Positions 19,486 to 28,363 are shown, counted from the first letter of the stretch. The stretch: 64,000 nt of DNA from Deefgea piscis (GCF_013284055.1 NZ_CP054143.1:2046001-2110000), one strand, 5' to 3'. Made by a program: numbers and translations. The notes: a model not told the origin generated them from the letters alone.

Positions 19486-20957
19486 GAATGGTCTCCTGAT
19501 TTTGCTACCCGCTGTAGACGTTTAAGCAGCAAGCCATCATCGGTTTGCTGCACGGTGGCGCGCACTTTGTCGCCGACTTTAAAGCCTTTGATTACTTCAG
19601 GATTGCTCACCGTATACGGCATGGTCATGGCCGACATACCGATGATTTTGAACGCCTCATGCGCCAGCGTGACTTGGGTGTCGTCAATGGCTTTAATGCT
19701 GGCGTTGGCTTCATCGATGACGACGGCAGGCGTGCTGATGGCGGCTGGCTCACTGCTTAGCTTGGTTTTAATGCCGGCTAAATTGGCTTCGGATTCAATC
19801 AAGAATTGCCCGCTGGCAACGATTTTTTGCCCTTCAGTTAAGCCACTGGCGATGATGGTTTTGTCACCGACTTCGGCGCCGAGGATGACTTCAACTGGCT
19901 CAAAGTGATTGTCCGCATTGAGCCGCATCACCAGCGCGCGTTTGCCGGTGCGAATCACGGCTTCTGTCGGGATGACTAGCGCGGAGTCGGTTGCATGCCC
20001 AGCAAGTTTGACTTGCGCCGACATGCCGGGGCGTAAACGAGCATCGCGATTAGGCAGCTCAACGCGCACTTTGATGCTGCGGCTGGTCTCATTCAGGCTA
20101 GGCAAAATCGCGGTGATTTTGCCGGTGAGCGGTACCCCGGGGAAAGCGGCTAAGGCAATGTCGGCTTGGCCGCCGACTTGAATCCACGCCGCTTGCGCTT
20201 CGGGAACGGCCACATCGAGCCACACCGAGCTAATGCCGTTGATTGTGGCTAGCGTTTGTCCTGCTGCCAGCGTCATGCCGCTACGCACAGCGAGCTCTTG
20301 AATTACGCCCGCTTGGCTGCTGCGTAACGTTTGGCGGGCGCTGATTTTGCCGGTTTTTTCAACATCAGCAATCAAACTCGCTGGCATGCCAGTTAGGCGC
20401 AAACGCTCGCGCGCGGCGCTGATTAAGCTGGCGTCATTGCTGTTACGAATGGCCAGAAACTCATGCTGCGCGGCCGTCCATTCTGGCATCAGAACTTCAG
20501 CCAGCGGCTGGCCAATGGCAATAATGTCGCCGGGTGCTAAAGGCCAAACACGCTCAACAAAACCCGCGCTGCGCGCTTGTTCAATCGAGATGTTGCGCTC
20601 ATTAAACGCCAGTATTCCGCTGGTATCGATGTGCTGAGCAACGGGTACGCGCTCCACCACGGCGGCGCGCATGCCGGTATTTTGTAGCGTTTGCGCGTTG
20701 ATTTTGACGCCAGCAGTATCGCTACTGTCGCCAGCGTATTTCGGCACCAAATCCATATCCATAAACGGCGATTTACCCGGTTTATCAAAGTGCATATCGG
20801 GCTTCATTGGGTCGTACCAATACAGCACTGTTTTTTCTGGCTGGGCAGGCACGGCCGCCATTGGATGGGGCGAGGCGCTCATTCTGCCGCCAAGCACACC
20901 AAGGCCGAGCAAGGCCGCGCCGATAGCGAGGGCGATGAGGGTTTTTTGGGTATTCAT
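19482..20957 (-). CDS. cusB: Periplasmic adaptor CusB with N-terminal metal-binding and C-terminal CusF-like domains
   Basis: The membrane-fusion adaptor links CusA to CusC and hands over metal. The 491-residue protein has an N-terminal membrane anchor (7-24), a heavy-metal-binding domain ([10 protein letters not shown]...[13 protein letters not shown], about 46-74), the adaptor core (hairpin, lipoyl and barrel parts, about 95-390) and a CusF-like domain at about 415-485. In that domain [10 protein letters not shown] aligns with CusF's WPEMTMRFT: both Met ligands are kept, but the Cu-stacking Trp is a Met. It overlaps cusC and cusA by four bases each. CusF is a separate protein in E. coli. 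Confidence 0.94.
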   Translation of the reverse strand: MNTQKTLIALAIGAALLGLGVLGGRMSASPHPMAAVPAQPEKTVLYWYDPMKPDMHFDKPGKSPFMDMDLVPKYAGDSSDTAGVKINAQTLQNTGMRAAVVERVPVAQHIDTSGILAFNERNISIEQARSAGFVERVWPLAPGDIIAIGQPLAEVLMPEWTAAQHEFLAIRNSNDASLISAARERLRLTGMPASLIADVEKTGKISARQTLRSSQAGVIQELAVRSGMTLAAGQTLATINGISSVWLDVAVPEAQAAWIQVGGQADIALAAFPGVPLTGKITAILPSLNETSRSIKVRVELPNRDARLRPGMSAQVKLAGHATDSALVIPTEAVIRTGKRALVMRLNADNHFEPVEVILGAEVGDKTIIASGLTEGQKIVASGQFLIESEANLAGIKTKLSSEPAAISTPAVVIDEANASIKAIDDTQVTLAHEAFKIIGMSAMTMPYTVSNPEVIKGFKVGDKVRATVQQTDDGLLLKRLQRVAKSGDHS

Positions 20958-22237
20958 TGTGCGGCTCCTGCGGTGTTGGCGGCGATATTGGTGATGGCGT
21001 TGTGGTAGGTGAAGTGCAGACGCGCTTGCAGCTGATGCAGCTCACCCGTTACTGCAATGGCTTTGAGCTGGGTATCAAGCCGATCACGCCGTGCCGCAAT
21101 CACTTCGCTCAGCGGTGCTTTGCCACTTTTCCACGCGCTTAAAGTCAGGCTGATTTTTTCTGCTGCCAAGGGAATGAGCGTGGTTTGATAGCGTTGATTG
21201 GCTTGTTGCAAACGCTGTAAATCGGCGATGTCGTTGGCTAATTCAGCACTGCGCTCGCGCAAAGATGCTTCGCGCTCGGCGTCGAGTGCGGTTTTTTCTG
21301 CCACTTTGGCGGCAATCATTGGGTCTTGGCGTTGGCCCGAAAAAATCGGCAAATCAAAGGAGAATTCCAGCATGATCGAATCGTCATCATGCGGATTGCG
21401 CTGATATTTCAGCTCAACGCCCCAATCAGGGGTTTTACCGGCGCGCGCTTCGGCAATTTCGGCATTGAGTACATTGCCTTTGGGGTCAAACGTAGCCAGC
21501 TCTGGCCGATTGGCGAGGTGGTTTTGCAAAGTGTGTGCATCAATCTGAAACGTTGGTAGCTGCCCAGTGACGCCTTCATTGGCGGCGATGCCCACCCAGC
21601 GCTTGAGTTGCGCCATTGCTTGTGCGCGGCGTGCGCTGAGTTCATCGCGCATTTCACCGAGTCGGGCACGCTCTTGTTTGGGCAAAATCGTATCGCTGAT
21701 GCTGCCTTTGCCTGAGGCCAATTGCGCCTGAATTACTTGGCTAAAGAGTTGATTTTCGGCTTCGAGAGCATCAATTAGGCGCAGTTGTTGCTCAACGCTG
21801 TATTGCGTAATCCAAGCTTGGGCGGTGTCTCGCGCCACATTTTGCTGGGTGATTTTATTGTCCATTTCGCTGATGGCGATGCGCGCATTAGCGGCTTGAA
21901 TACGCGCATTGCGTTTATCGCGATTGGGAAACTCCTGCATCAGCGCGACAGTTTGCATCGCCATGCCATTAAAGCTGGGGTTAAACCGATCGGGGCCCGA
22001 GACGGGTAGATTATCAACCGCCAATTTGATTTTTGGATCGGGTAATTCACCGGCGGGAATGGCCAATTGTTGCGCCGCAGTGATTTGCGCATGGCTGGCG
22101 CGCAGTTGCGGCGCATTGGTCAGAGCCAGTTGTTGGGCCGATTCAAAGGTTACGGCAATAGCGCTAACAGGGATGCAGCTGATCAGACCTGCTAAGCACA
22201 GATGGCTGGCAAGGCGTGGGCACGAGAAATGTCTCAT
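20954..22237 (-). CDS. cusC: Outer-membrane TolC-type channel of the Cus system
   Basis: The 427-residue protein has an N-terminal signal peptide (LCLAGLISCIPVSAIA, cut about residue 28) and two TolC/OEP repeats rich in Ala and Gln with coiled-coil character. Examples are LALTNAPQLRASHAQI and the TLSAWKSGKAPLSEVIAARR region. It forms the outer-membrane exit duct for the CusBA pump. It overlaps the start of cusB by four bases and follows the small His/Cys-rich gene by about 100 bases. The symbol rests on operon position; the sequence itself only shows the TolC superfamily. Confidence 0.9.
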   Translation of the reverse strand: MRHFSCPRLASHLCLAGLISCIPVSAIAVTFESAQQLALTNAPQLRASHAQITAAQQLAIPAGELPDPKIKLAVDNLPVSGPDRFNPSFNGMAMQTVALMQEFPNRDKRNARIQAANARIAISEMDNKITQQNVARDTAQAWITQYSVEQQLRLIDALEAENQLFSQVIQAQLASGKGSISDTILPKQERARLGEMRDELSARRAQAMAQLKRWVGIAANEGVTGQLPTFQIDAHTLQNHLANRPELATFDPKGNVLNAEIAEARAGKTPDWGVELKYQRNPHDDDSIMLEFSFDLPIFSGQRQDPMIAAKVAEKTALDAEREASLRERSAELANDIADLQRLQQANQRYQTTLIPLAAEKISLTLSAWKSGKAPLSEVIAARRDRLDTQLKAIAVTGELHQLQARLHFTYHNAITNIAANTAGAAQ

Positions 22238-22339
22238 GGTCTAACTCCAAATCAATTTGCTGGCTGCAATCAAGCAGCGAGCACAAAGCCTCATGCCGGA
22301 CTGCAACAGTACCGAGTCAGAGGGGCTTATTGCTTGGAA

Positions 22340-22723
22340 TTAGCTGTGCTGTGGCGGACGCCAAACGTTGGATGGATCAAAAGACGCCGGAACGGCATGT
22401 AGCGTTGGGGTGTAGATCGCAGTAAAAAATAGCTGCGGTTTGGCAAACGCCAGATCTAACACACCCAATTGGCTGGATTGGCAGTCGACATTGTGTTGAC
22501 AGCTTGATGGGGAGGTTTGCGCCGTGTGCTGCGCATCGCAACATGCTGGCATTGCTTGATCGCAATCTTGCGTTTGCTGGATGTGCTGGGCTTGGTGCGT
22601 TGAATGCGCTTGAACGGGTGAACTCATCGTTTTCATCATGCAGTGCGATTCTTGCGGGCGAGCATTGGCCCAGCCTTGAAACGCAATGGAGATAAAGAAA
22701 AGGAGATAGAGAATGCCACGCAT
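22340..22723 (-). CDS. Small secreted His/Cys/Met-rich protein leading the Cus operon (CzcI-like)
   Basis: The 127-residue product has a signal peptide (LYLLFFISIAFQGWANA, about 5-21). The mature part is crowded with possible metal ligands: CMMKTM, HSTHQAQH, CDQAMPACCDAQH and CQHNVDC. Its position at the head of an RND metal-efflux operon and its short C-terminal tail ending in aromatic/Pro residues resemble CzcI-type periplasmic proteins of betaproteobacteria. A metal-sensing or buffering role is inferred. I could not identify a metal-responsive operator upstream. Confidence 0.7.
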   Translation of the reverse strand: MRGILYLLFFISIAFQGWANARPQESHCMMKTMSSPVQAHSTHQAQHIQQTQDCDQAMPACCDAQHTAQTSPSSCQHNVDCQSSQLGVLDLAFAKPQLFFTAIYTPTLHAVPASFDPSNVWRPPQHS

Positions 22724-22757
22724 AATCGGCAGTATATGTGAGTCATGCGTATGCCAT

Positions 22758-22902
22758 TTGAGTAAGTGCTGGTTTTATGATGCGCATCAAATTCATTGCA
22801 CGCCTCAACACCCCCATCCCAACCTTCCCCCATCGAGGGGGAAGGGGCTACAGTCGATGTGCTCAAATGTTTGCAATTAAAATATCAACACCAAATCTAA
22901 AC
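22758..22902. repeat. Short derivative of the MITE-like element (about 145 bp)
   Basis: The right end ATCAACACCAAATCTAAAC (22884-22902) is nearly the same as in the 16-kb copy and in the reverse of the full-length left end. The left end (TTGAGTAAGTGCTGGT, from 22758) is weaker. The interior carries CCCCCATCGAGGGGG. The 49-bp palindrome starts 16 bases later. With the palindrome and terminator it fills most of the 340-base gap before oligopeptidase A. Confidence 0.5.
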
Positions 22903-22917
22903 AAAGCCTTAAGTACT

Positions 22918-22966
22918 GGGTATTACGCTGTAGTGCTTTTATAATAAAGCTTATAGTGAAATACCC
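22918..22966. repeat. 49-bp palindromic repeat, copy 3
   Basis: Ends are GGGTAT and ATACCC, exactly 49 bp apart, with complementarity continuing inward (GGGTATTAC against GTGAAATACCC). A terminator follows within three bases. Confidence 0.75.
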
Positions 22967-22968
22967 AC

Positions 22969-22999
22969 TAAAAAAGCGAAACCGAAGTTTCGCTTTTTT
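22969..22999. terminator. Terminator downstream of oligopeptidase A
   Basis: The stem AGCGAAAC / GTTTCGCT is flanked by A- and T-runs and usable from either strand. Confidence 0.8.
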
Positions 23000-23063
23000 A
23001 ATTGCCGTTTCACATTGATCTTCGCGCGCTTTGCAGCAAGCAACGCGAGGCAGCGTGATCGAT

Positions 23064-25109
23064 TTATTCGCTTAAACCATTGTGGCGTAGCAGCGCATCA
23101 ATCGCTGGTGCGCGGCCACGGAAGGCGGCGAACGACTCGGCAGCAGGGCGCGAGCCACCGACGGCTAAAATTTCTTTACGGAAACGTGCACCAACGTCAG
23201 CGTTGACCACGCTGGCACCGGTTTGCGCTGCGGCTTCTTCAAATGCGGCGTAGGCATCGGCGCTTAACACTTCGGCCCATTTATAGCTGTAATACCCTGC
23301 GGCATAACCGCCAGCAAAAATATGGCTAAACGATTGCGGGAAGCGGTTGTATTCTGGTGGCAATGGCAGCGCCAATTCTTGCTGCACCGCTTGCGCAAAG
23401 GCGCTTAAATCACCGGCAGAAACGGCTTCGGATTTTTGGTGCAAAGCCATATCAAAAATCGAGAAATACAATTGGCGTTGTAAACCTGAGCCGCTATGGA
23501 AGTTTTTCGCCGCCAACATTTTATCGAACAATGGGCGAGGTATCGCTTCGCCGGTATCGGTGTGATGCGTCAGTGCTGGCAATACCTGCCATTCCCAGCA
23601 GAAGTTCTCCATAAACTGGCTTGGTAATTCCACCGCATCCCACTCCACGCCGCTGATACCAGAGACTTCGAGTTCATCCACTTCAGTTAGCAAATGATGC
23701 AGGGCATGGCCCATTTCGTGGAACAAGGTAATTACATCATCGTGCGGTAACATCGCATCTTTGCCATCCACGCCGCTGGCGAAGTTACACACAATCAGCG
23801 CCACGGGCGTTTGCACGGTGCCATCTGCCTGCAATTTACGGCCGCGCACATCATTCATCCACGCGCCGCCTTGCTTGCCTTCGCGGGCATGCAAATCCAT
23901 ATACAGGCCACCGACCAAACTGCCGTCGTTGTTTTTGAGATCAAAGTAGCGTACATCGGTATGCCACACAGGGGCTTGGCTCGCCACGAACTGCAGGCCA
24001 TACAGCTCGGAAATCAATTTAAATAAGCCAGTCAGTACCGTTGGTTCGGTGAAGTATTGTTTTACTTCTTGTTCGCTAAACGAGTATTTTTGCTCGCGCA
24101 GGCGCTCAGACACCAAGGCCACATCCCAAGCTTGTAATTGTTCAATGCCAAATTCAGCCTTAGCAAAGCTTTCAAGCTCGGCGCGATCGGCCAGCATAAA
24201 GGGCTTGGCGCGTTGCGCCAAATCGCTTAAAAAGTCGATGACTTGCTGTGGGCTATCGGCCATTTTGGTGACCAGTGATTCTTCGCCAAAATTCTTAAAG
24301 CCCAATATTGTCGCCGCTTCTTGGCGTAGCGCCAAGATTTCTGGAATCAATTTACCGTTATCCCATTCAGCCTTGCCAAATTCAGAAGCGCGGGTGGAAT
24401 ACGCTTTATACAGTTGCTCACGTAATTCGCGATTTTGCACGTATTGCATCACCGGCATATACGACGGCATTTTCAGCGTGATTTTGTAGCCGTCTTTTTC
24501 GTCGGCTTTTGCCGCCGCTGCCGCCGCCGAAAGGTTATCGGCTGGCAAGCCAGTCAATTCTGCCGCAGTGACATACAGCGCAAAATCATCAGTGGCATCG
24601 AGTACGTTTTGCGAGAATTTAGTCGTGAGCTCAGAGAGTTTTTCTTCGATATCTTTAAAGCGATCTTTTTGCTCAGTTGGTAATTCCGCGCCCGACAATA
24701 CAAAGCCGCGAATCGCATCATCAATCACCGTTTTGCGGGTTGGGTTTAAGCTGGCGTATTCGCGCTCTTTCACCGCTTTGTAGAGTGCGAATAGCTTTTC
24801 GTTTTGGCCGATTTCAGTAAAAAAGTTGGAAATCCGTGGAATATTGGCGTTATACACTTCGCGCAATTCGGGTGAATTGACCACCGATTCCAAATGCGCC
24901 ACCACCCCCCAAGCGCGGCCGAGGTTTTCGAGCGGCGCCTCTAAAACACTCAAACTATCCCAACTGGCATCGCTAATTTGCTCCGCTTGGGCAATCGCCG
25001 CCGCCGCCGTTGCGAGCAAAATATCTAGCGCCGGATTCACGTGTTCAGGTTTAACTTCGCTGTAGCGCGGTAAATCGGCAAAATCGAGTAGGGGATTGGC
25101 TTGGGTCAT
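23064..25109 (-). CDS. prlC: Oligopeptidase A (M3 metallopeptidase)
   Basis: A cytoplasmic zinc peptidase that degrades short peptides, including cleaved signal peptides. The 681-residue length equals E. coli PrlC. The zinc motif HEMGHALHH has H464, E465 and H468; the third ligand region follows (SGISGVEWDAVELPSQFMEN). The ATG at 25109 gives the expected N-terminus MTQANPLLDF. An in-frame start at 25193 would read into the palindromic repeat and is rejected. It is divergent from the gamma carbonic anhydrase gene. Confidence 0.96.
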   Translation of the reverse strand: MTQANPLLDFADLPRYSEVKPEHVNPALDILLATAAAAIAQAEQISDASWDSLSVLEAPLENLGRAWGVVAHLESVVNSPELREVYNANIPRISNFFTEIGQNEKLFALYKAVKEREYASLNPTRKTVIDDAIRGFVLSGAELPTEQKDRFKDIEEKLSELTTKFSQNVLDATDDFALYVTAAELTGLPADNLSAAAAAAKADEKDGYKITLKMPSYMPVMQYVQNRELREQLYKAYSTRASEFGKAEWDNGKLIPEILALRQEAATILGFKNFGEESLVTKMADSPQQVIDFLSDLAQRAKPFMLADRAELESFAKAEFGIEQLQAWDVALVSERLREQKYSFSEQEVKQYFTEPTVLTGLFKLISELYGLQFVASQAPVWHTDVRYFDLKNNDGSLVGGLYMDLHAREGKQGGAWMNDVRGRKLQADGTVQTPVALIVCNFASGVDGKDAMLPHDDVITLFHEMGHALHHLLTEVDELEVSGISGVEWDAVELPSQFMENFCWEWQVLPALTHHTDTGEAIPRPLFDKMLAAKNFHSGSGLQRQLYFSIFDMALHQKSEAVSAGDLSAFAQAVQQELALPLPPEYNRFPQSFSHIFAGGYAAGYYSYKWAEVLSADAYAAFEEAAAQTGASVVNADVGARFRKEILAVGGSRPAAESFAAFRGRAPAIDALLRHNGLSE

Positions 25110-25161
25110 GGTCGGTCTCGGGTAGAATGGCTTTAATTGAAAGTTTGTAAAAAGCTTTTTA

Positions 25162-25284
25162 CCACCGAGGCACAGAGGCACAGAGAAAACCAATTTAAGG
25201 GTGAGGCGTTTGGTTAAAAATCATTCCCCAGACACCTGAACCTGCAGCTTACGTTTTTCCTCTGTGTCTTGGTGCCTCGGTGGT
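25162..25284. repeat. Inverted repeat of the ACCACAGAGGCAC type, copy 2
   Basis: The left arm ACCACCGAGGCACAGAGG and the right arm ending TGCCTCGGTGGT are separated by about 70 bases. It fills much of the divergent promoter region between oligopeptidase A and the carbonic anhydrase gene. A smaller copy lies at 6745-6818. Confidence 0.75.
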
Positions 25285-25363
25285 GGGTTTTAAATGTGCT
25301 TGCAGATCGCAAGTTTTGATCATTATTAAATGGGCGTGAGTCGCCTTAATTCAAGGAGCAACA

Positions 25364-25891
25364 ATGTCTATTGAACAATTTGACGGTATCCACCCAGAAA
25401 TCGGCGCCGGAGCTTGGGTACACGCGCAAGCGAGTGTGATTGGTGAAGTCAAACTCGGTGACAATGTCTCAATTTGGCCGGGCGCGGTGCTGCGCGGCGA
25501 TGTGAACCATATCCACGTTGGCAAAGACAGCAATGTGCAAGACAACAGCGTGCTACACACCACCCACAAACGCCCTGATGATCCACTTGGCGCACCACTA
25601 GTGATCGGCGAGCGCGTCACCATCGGCCACGGCGTGATGCTGCACGGCTGCACCATCGGCAATGAATGCCTGATCGGCATGGGCACCATCGTGCTCGATC
25701 GCGCCATCATCGAAGACCACGTGATGATCGGCGCCGGATCCTTAGTGCCACCAAATAAAGTATTACGCTCGGGTTATCTGTATATGGGCCGACCGGTGAA
25801 AGAAGTGCGGGAATTAACTGCCGATGAAATTAAGCATTTTGCTTATTCGGCAGCGCATTATGTAAGGTTGATGGGGAAGTATGTGGGGTAA
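25364..25891 (+). CDS. Gamma-class carbonic anhydrase family protein (YrdA-like)
   Basis: The 175-residue protein is a left-handed beta-helix of hexapeptide repeats (VIGEVKLGDNVSIWPGAVLRGD, IGERVTIGHGVMLHGC). The zinc-ligand histidines of the gamma carbonic anhydrase family are present (one in VLHTTHKR, others in IGHGVMLHG). AAGGAG lies seven bases before the ATG. Proteins of this group bind zinc; carbonic anhydrase activity is not proven for all members. It is a single gene between a repeat-filled gap and the AT-rich SEFIR/TIR-like gene. Confidence 0.94.
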   Translation: MSIEQFDGIHPEIGAGAWVHAQASVIGEVKLGDNVSIWPGAVLRGDVNHIHVGKDSNVQDNSVLHTTHKRPDDPLGAPLVIGERVTIGHGVMLHGCTIGNECLIGMGTIVLDRAIIEDHVMIGAGSLVPPNKVLRSGYLYMGRPVKEVRELTADEIKHFAYSAAHYVRLMGKYVG

Positions 25892-25945
25892 TAAATTAAT
25901 TTATGTAGTACGTTATAAATAATATAAATAAGGTTGAATTAAGTA

Positions 25946-27142
25946 ATGATGAAGAAACCACCAAAAATATTTATTTCTTATTCTCATGATAGTGAAGAGC
26001 ATAAGGAATGGGTATTAACGCTTGCAACTAAATTGGTTTGTGATGGTGTTGACGTATTGTTAGATCAATGGGATTTGCCGCTAGGGTCAAACTTAACAAA
26101 ATTTATGGAGCAAGGGCTGACTAACTCAGAACGTGTACTAGTGATTTGCACCGATAATTATAATGCTAAAGCTAATATTGGAACCGGTGGTGTAGGTTAT
26201 GAGAAAAATATTCTCACATCAGAACTGATGGTTAGCCAAGATTCAAAGAAATTTATTCCTTGTATTCGAGGCGTTTCAGGGTCTGTGAAAACACCTATTT
26301 GTTTAGCTTCACGCACGTATATTGAATTTTCAAATGATATTGATTTTGAGGATAATTATAAATTTTTGTTGCATGAATTGCATGATGTCCCATTAAAGAA
26401 GAAACCTAAATTAGGTGATAACCCATTTTTATTGATTGATGAAGAGAAATCAACAGTTTGCGATGTTGAATTTCCGGCTGGTGAAAATAGCTCTACTTTT
26501 TTTAGCGAACGTTTTGCTGCTGCATTTCCTGGTGTTCGTGGAATTGAATGGTTTACTGAACCCAGTGTGGCTGTTGAAAGACTACGTTTATTATTGAAGT
26601 ATCCGATCAAATTTGCCGGTTATTCACCAATTTGGTGGTGGAGAGATGGAGATCTTCATATTGACGAGTTGACTGTTTTATCTTCTAATACTGTGCAGCT
26701 TGGTCGTCAAGAATTAATTATTGATGAAGTAGTTGCTGTAAATATTGGTGCTTACTGGCAACAATTTTTATATGTAAAAACAAGTCCGTCAGTGCCTTCA
26801 TGTTTTTTTGATATATCAAGGATTGATGCACAGATTGAAAATTGGGGTTATGCATATGAGGAATATGCCGACTTTAATGGTGTTCTAATCAGAAGGGAGG
26901 AATATGACGATGGTGCTGCGGTGATTGACGGGAAAGTAGTTAATTTGAATGGAGAGGCAAAATTAATTGAGAAGTTTTTAACTCCATATAATTTTATTAT
27001 TGCGCCAAATGACTCACCAATAAATAATCATATTTTTGATAGTAGAAGAGTTGAAGTTTTGAATGCTATTTTGAAGCAAGAAATGACTGTTGAAGATTTA
27101 GCTAAAGAAGTTTTAACGCTGCCAAAGCGAAACTGGAAATAA
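25946..27142 (+). CDS. SEFIR/TIR-like domain protein, candidate immune effector
   Basis: The first 150 residues match the SEFIR branch of the TIR fold: IFISYSHDSEEHKEWV (8-23), DGVDVLLDQWDLPLG (33-47), KFMEQGLTNSERVLVICT (52-69) and GYEKNILTSEL (84-94), where E86 or E93 could be the TIR catalytic Glu. The rest (about 160-398) is a separate region with notable IWWWRDGDLHIDEL (229-242) that I cannot name. Codon use is strikingly AT-rich against its neighbours, suggesting transfer. It stands alone: the 864 bases after it hold only repeats. A bacterial TIR-type NAD-cleaving or signalling defence role is inferred. A second ATG at 25949 is possible. Confidence 0.8.
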   Translation: MMKKPPKIFISYSHDSEEHKEWVLTLATKLVCDGVDVLLDQWDLPLGSNLTKFMEQGLTNSERVLVICTDNYNAKANIGTGGVGYEKNILTSELMVSQDSKKFIPCIRGVSGSVKTPICLASRTYIEFSNDIDFEDNYKFLLHELHDVPLKKKPKLGDNPFLLIDEEKSTVCDVEFPAGENSSTFFSERFAAAFPGVRGIEWFTEPSVAVERLRLLLKYPIKFAGYSPIWWWRDGDLHIDELTVLSSNTVQLGRQELIIDEVVAVNIGAYWQQFLYVKTSPSVPSCFFDISRIDAQIENWGYAYEEYADFNGVLIRREEYDDGAAVIDGKVVNLNGEAKLIEKFLTPYNFIIAPNDSPINNHIFDSRRVEVLNAILKQEMTVEDLAKEVLTLPKRNWK

Positions 27143-27500
27143 TATCACTGCGTATGGCTATTTTTTATGCGGCTGCGCCGCGTGGTTTTTGGTGCGCGTT
27201 CCGCCGCGCTGGCAGGTTAGGGGATTTGCCTCACACCCCACAAAGTTTGCAACTTTGCGGGGGCCCCGTCATCTGCAAACCCCCTAACAACCCAAAGCAG
27301 CCCCCGGTATCTGCGCCGACTTCGTCGGTGCCCTCGCTGCGGACAATCGAGGCGGTTGCGCTCAAAACTCGGCCTGCGGCCTCAAACAATGAGCGCAAAA
27401 ACCCCGCCCCGCTTGTTCCTCACTCGGCTGGATACAGGGGATAAAAAACCATGAATCCACCATGGGCGTGCTTGGTGTCGTGCTGGTGCTGGTGCCGCGA

Positions 27501-27579
27501 GTAGGGTGTAATCGCCGAAGGCATTACGCCGCATGAATATTGCTTGGTGTATTGCCGCTTCGCGTCGAATACACCCTAC
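27501..27579. repeat. GTAGGGTGTA-ended palindromic element
   Basis: Perfect 10-bp terminal inverted repeats (GTAGGGTGTA / TACACCCTAC) enclose 79 bp, with more partial complementarity inside (AATCGCCGAAGG against CTTCGCGTCGAA). It has the look of widespread bacterial GTAGGGTGC-type palindromes. Confidence 0.65.
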
Positions 27580-27652
27580 GGATGTATTTGCTTATAGCCC
27601 TTGAATTACAATGCGTTGCTGCCAATACGTCTAAATATGATCTTGATCGTGG

Positions 27653-27830
27653 GTCTGGGGCTTGAGATCCCGTCTAAGCGCACCGAGTGCGAAGCGAGAC
27701 GAACAGTTTTATCGTTTGGCTTGCGACAATCGAGGTCATCGGGGACCGATGCGCGCTCGGGTTGCCTTTCTTTCGCCTACCTTGCTTTGGCGAAGCAAAG
27801 AAAGGTAGGTGCCGCGCGGCATGAGCGCGA
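27653..27830. repeat. Diverged relative of the MITE-like element
   Basis: Shares long stretches with the interior of the copies at 2.6 and 36.5 kb (CGTCTAAGCGCACCGAGTG, CGGGGACCGATGCGCGCTCGG) but lacks their terminal repeats. The central hairpin is kept with a changed stem (27776-27789 with 27796-27809, loop GCGAAG, one mismatch). Confidence 0.65.
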
Positions 27831-28006
27831 CTTCCTGCGAAAGAACACGGTCTTGTACCGCGAACGGCGCAATAGCATAGGGTGCTGAAAGCGACGCGAA
27901 CGCACCGTTGCAATGGTTATTTGCAGCGCATACGGCGCAATTTGCGGTGAAATTTAAAACCGCCAGATCATTCTGGCGGTTTTTTTTTATGTGCTGCGTT
28001 GTGGGT

Positions 28007-28363
28007 TTAAAACTTAATGCACGGGCGGCCGGCGGCGAGGGCGTAGCAGGGGCAGTTGTCGAATGTGCCGTTGGAATTGACGACTAAACGATGGGCGTCG
28101 ATTTTGCACCAGCGTTGGCTGCTGGGCTCTTGTACGTGGTCGATGTCTAGGCTGTTGCTGCTGTTTTGTCCGGCGGCGACAAAGTAAAATTGGCTATTGT
28201 CATCCCATACTTTGACTGGTTTTGGGCTGTGATTGATCACTCGACCATTGAGCGGCCACGGCCAATGACCATCATGCTCTTTTTCTTTGAGGATAAAAAA
28301 AGCCATTGCCACACCGATGAGGCTCAAGGCGATGAGCGAAAAAAAGAAAGTCTTTGCAGTCAT
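28007..28363 (-). CDS. Membrane-anchored WPWP protein, paralogue A
   Basis: From the ATG at 28363 the product is 118 residues. It has an N-terminal membrane or signal segment (FFFSLIALSLIGVAMAFFIL) followed by a domain starting WPWPLNGRVINHS. The domain aligns along its whole length with the product at 38287-38592: shared WPWP-(L/M)-NG-(R/K)-VIN, PV.VWD, AAG, DIDHV, RWCKI and a late Cys. An ATG at 28444 would add 27 residues with a poor signal; neither start has a clear ribosome site. I know no family with this motif. Three late cysteines suggest a disulphide in the periplasm. Confidence 0.65.
   Translation of the reverse strand: MTAKTFFFSLIALSLIGVAMAFFILKEKEHDGHWPWPLNGRVINHSPKPVKVWDDNSQFYFVAAGQNSSNSLDIDHVQEPSSQRWCKIDAHRLVVNSNGTFDNCPCYALAAGRPCIKF

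Larger units (their letters stand above)
27143..28006. other. Gene-free mosaic of repeats and palindromes
   Basis: This 864-base GC-rich block holds several inverted repeats and no credible gene. GTTAGGGGATTTGC (27216-27229) faces GCAAACCCCCTAAC (27275-27288). A GTAGGGTGTA-ended element lies at 27501-27579, and a diverged relative of the MITE-like element at 27653-27830. A terminator-like AACCGCCAGA / TCTGGCGGTT hairpin lies near 27957-27981. The abrupt shift from the AT-rich SEFIR gene to GC-rich repeats marks a junction. Confidence 0.65.

Noticed and set aside
25110-25193. Upstream extension of oligopeptidase A
   Set aside because: The added 28 residues come from repeat DNA; the family N-terminus begins at 25109.
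27154-27913. Several open frames of 79-96 codons downstream of the SEFIR/TIR-like gene
   Set aside because: They cross palindromes and repeats, have odd composition and no ribosome sites.
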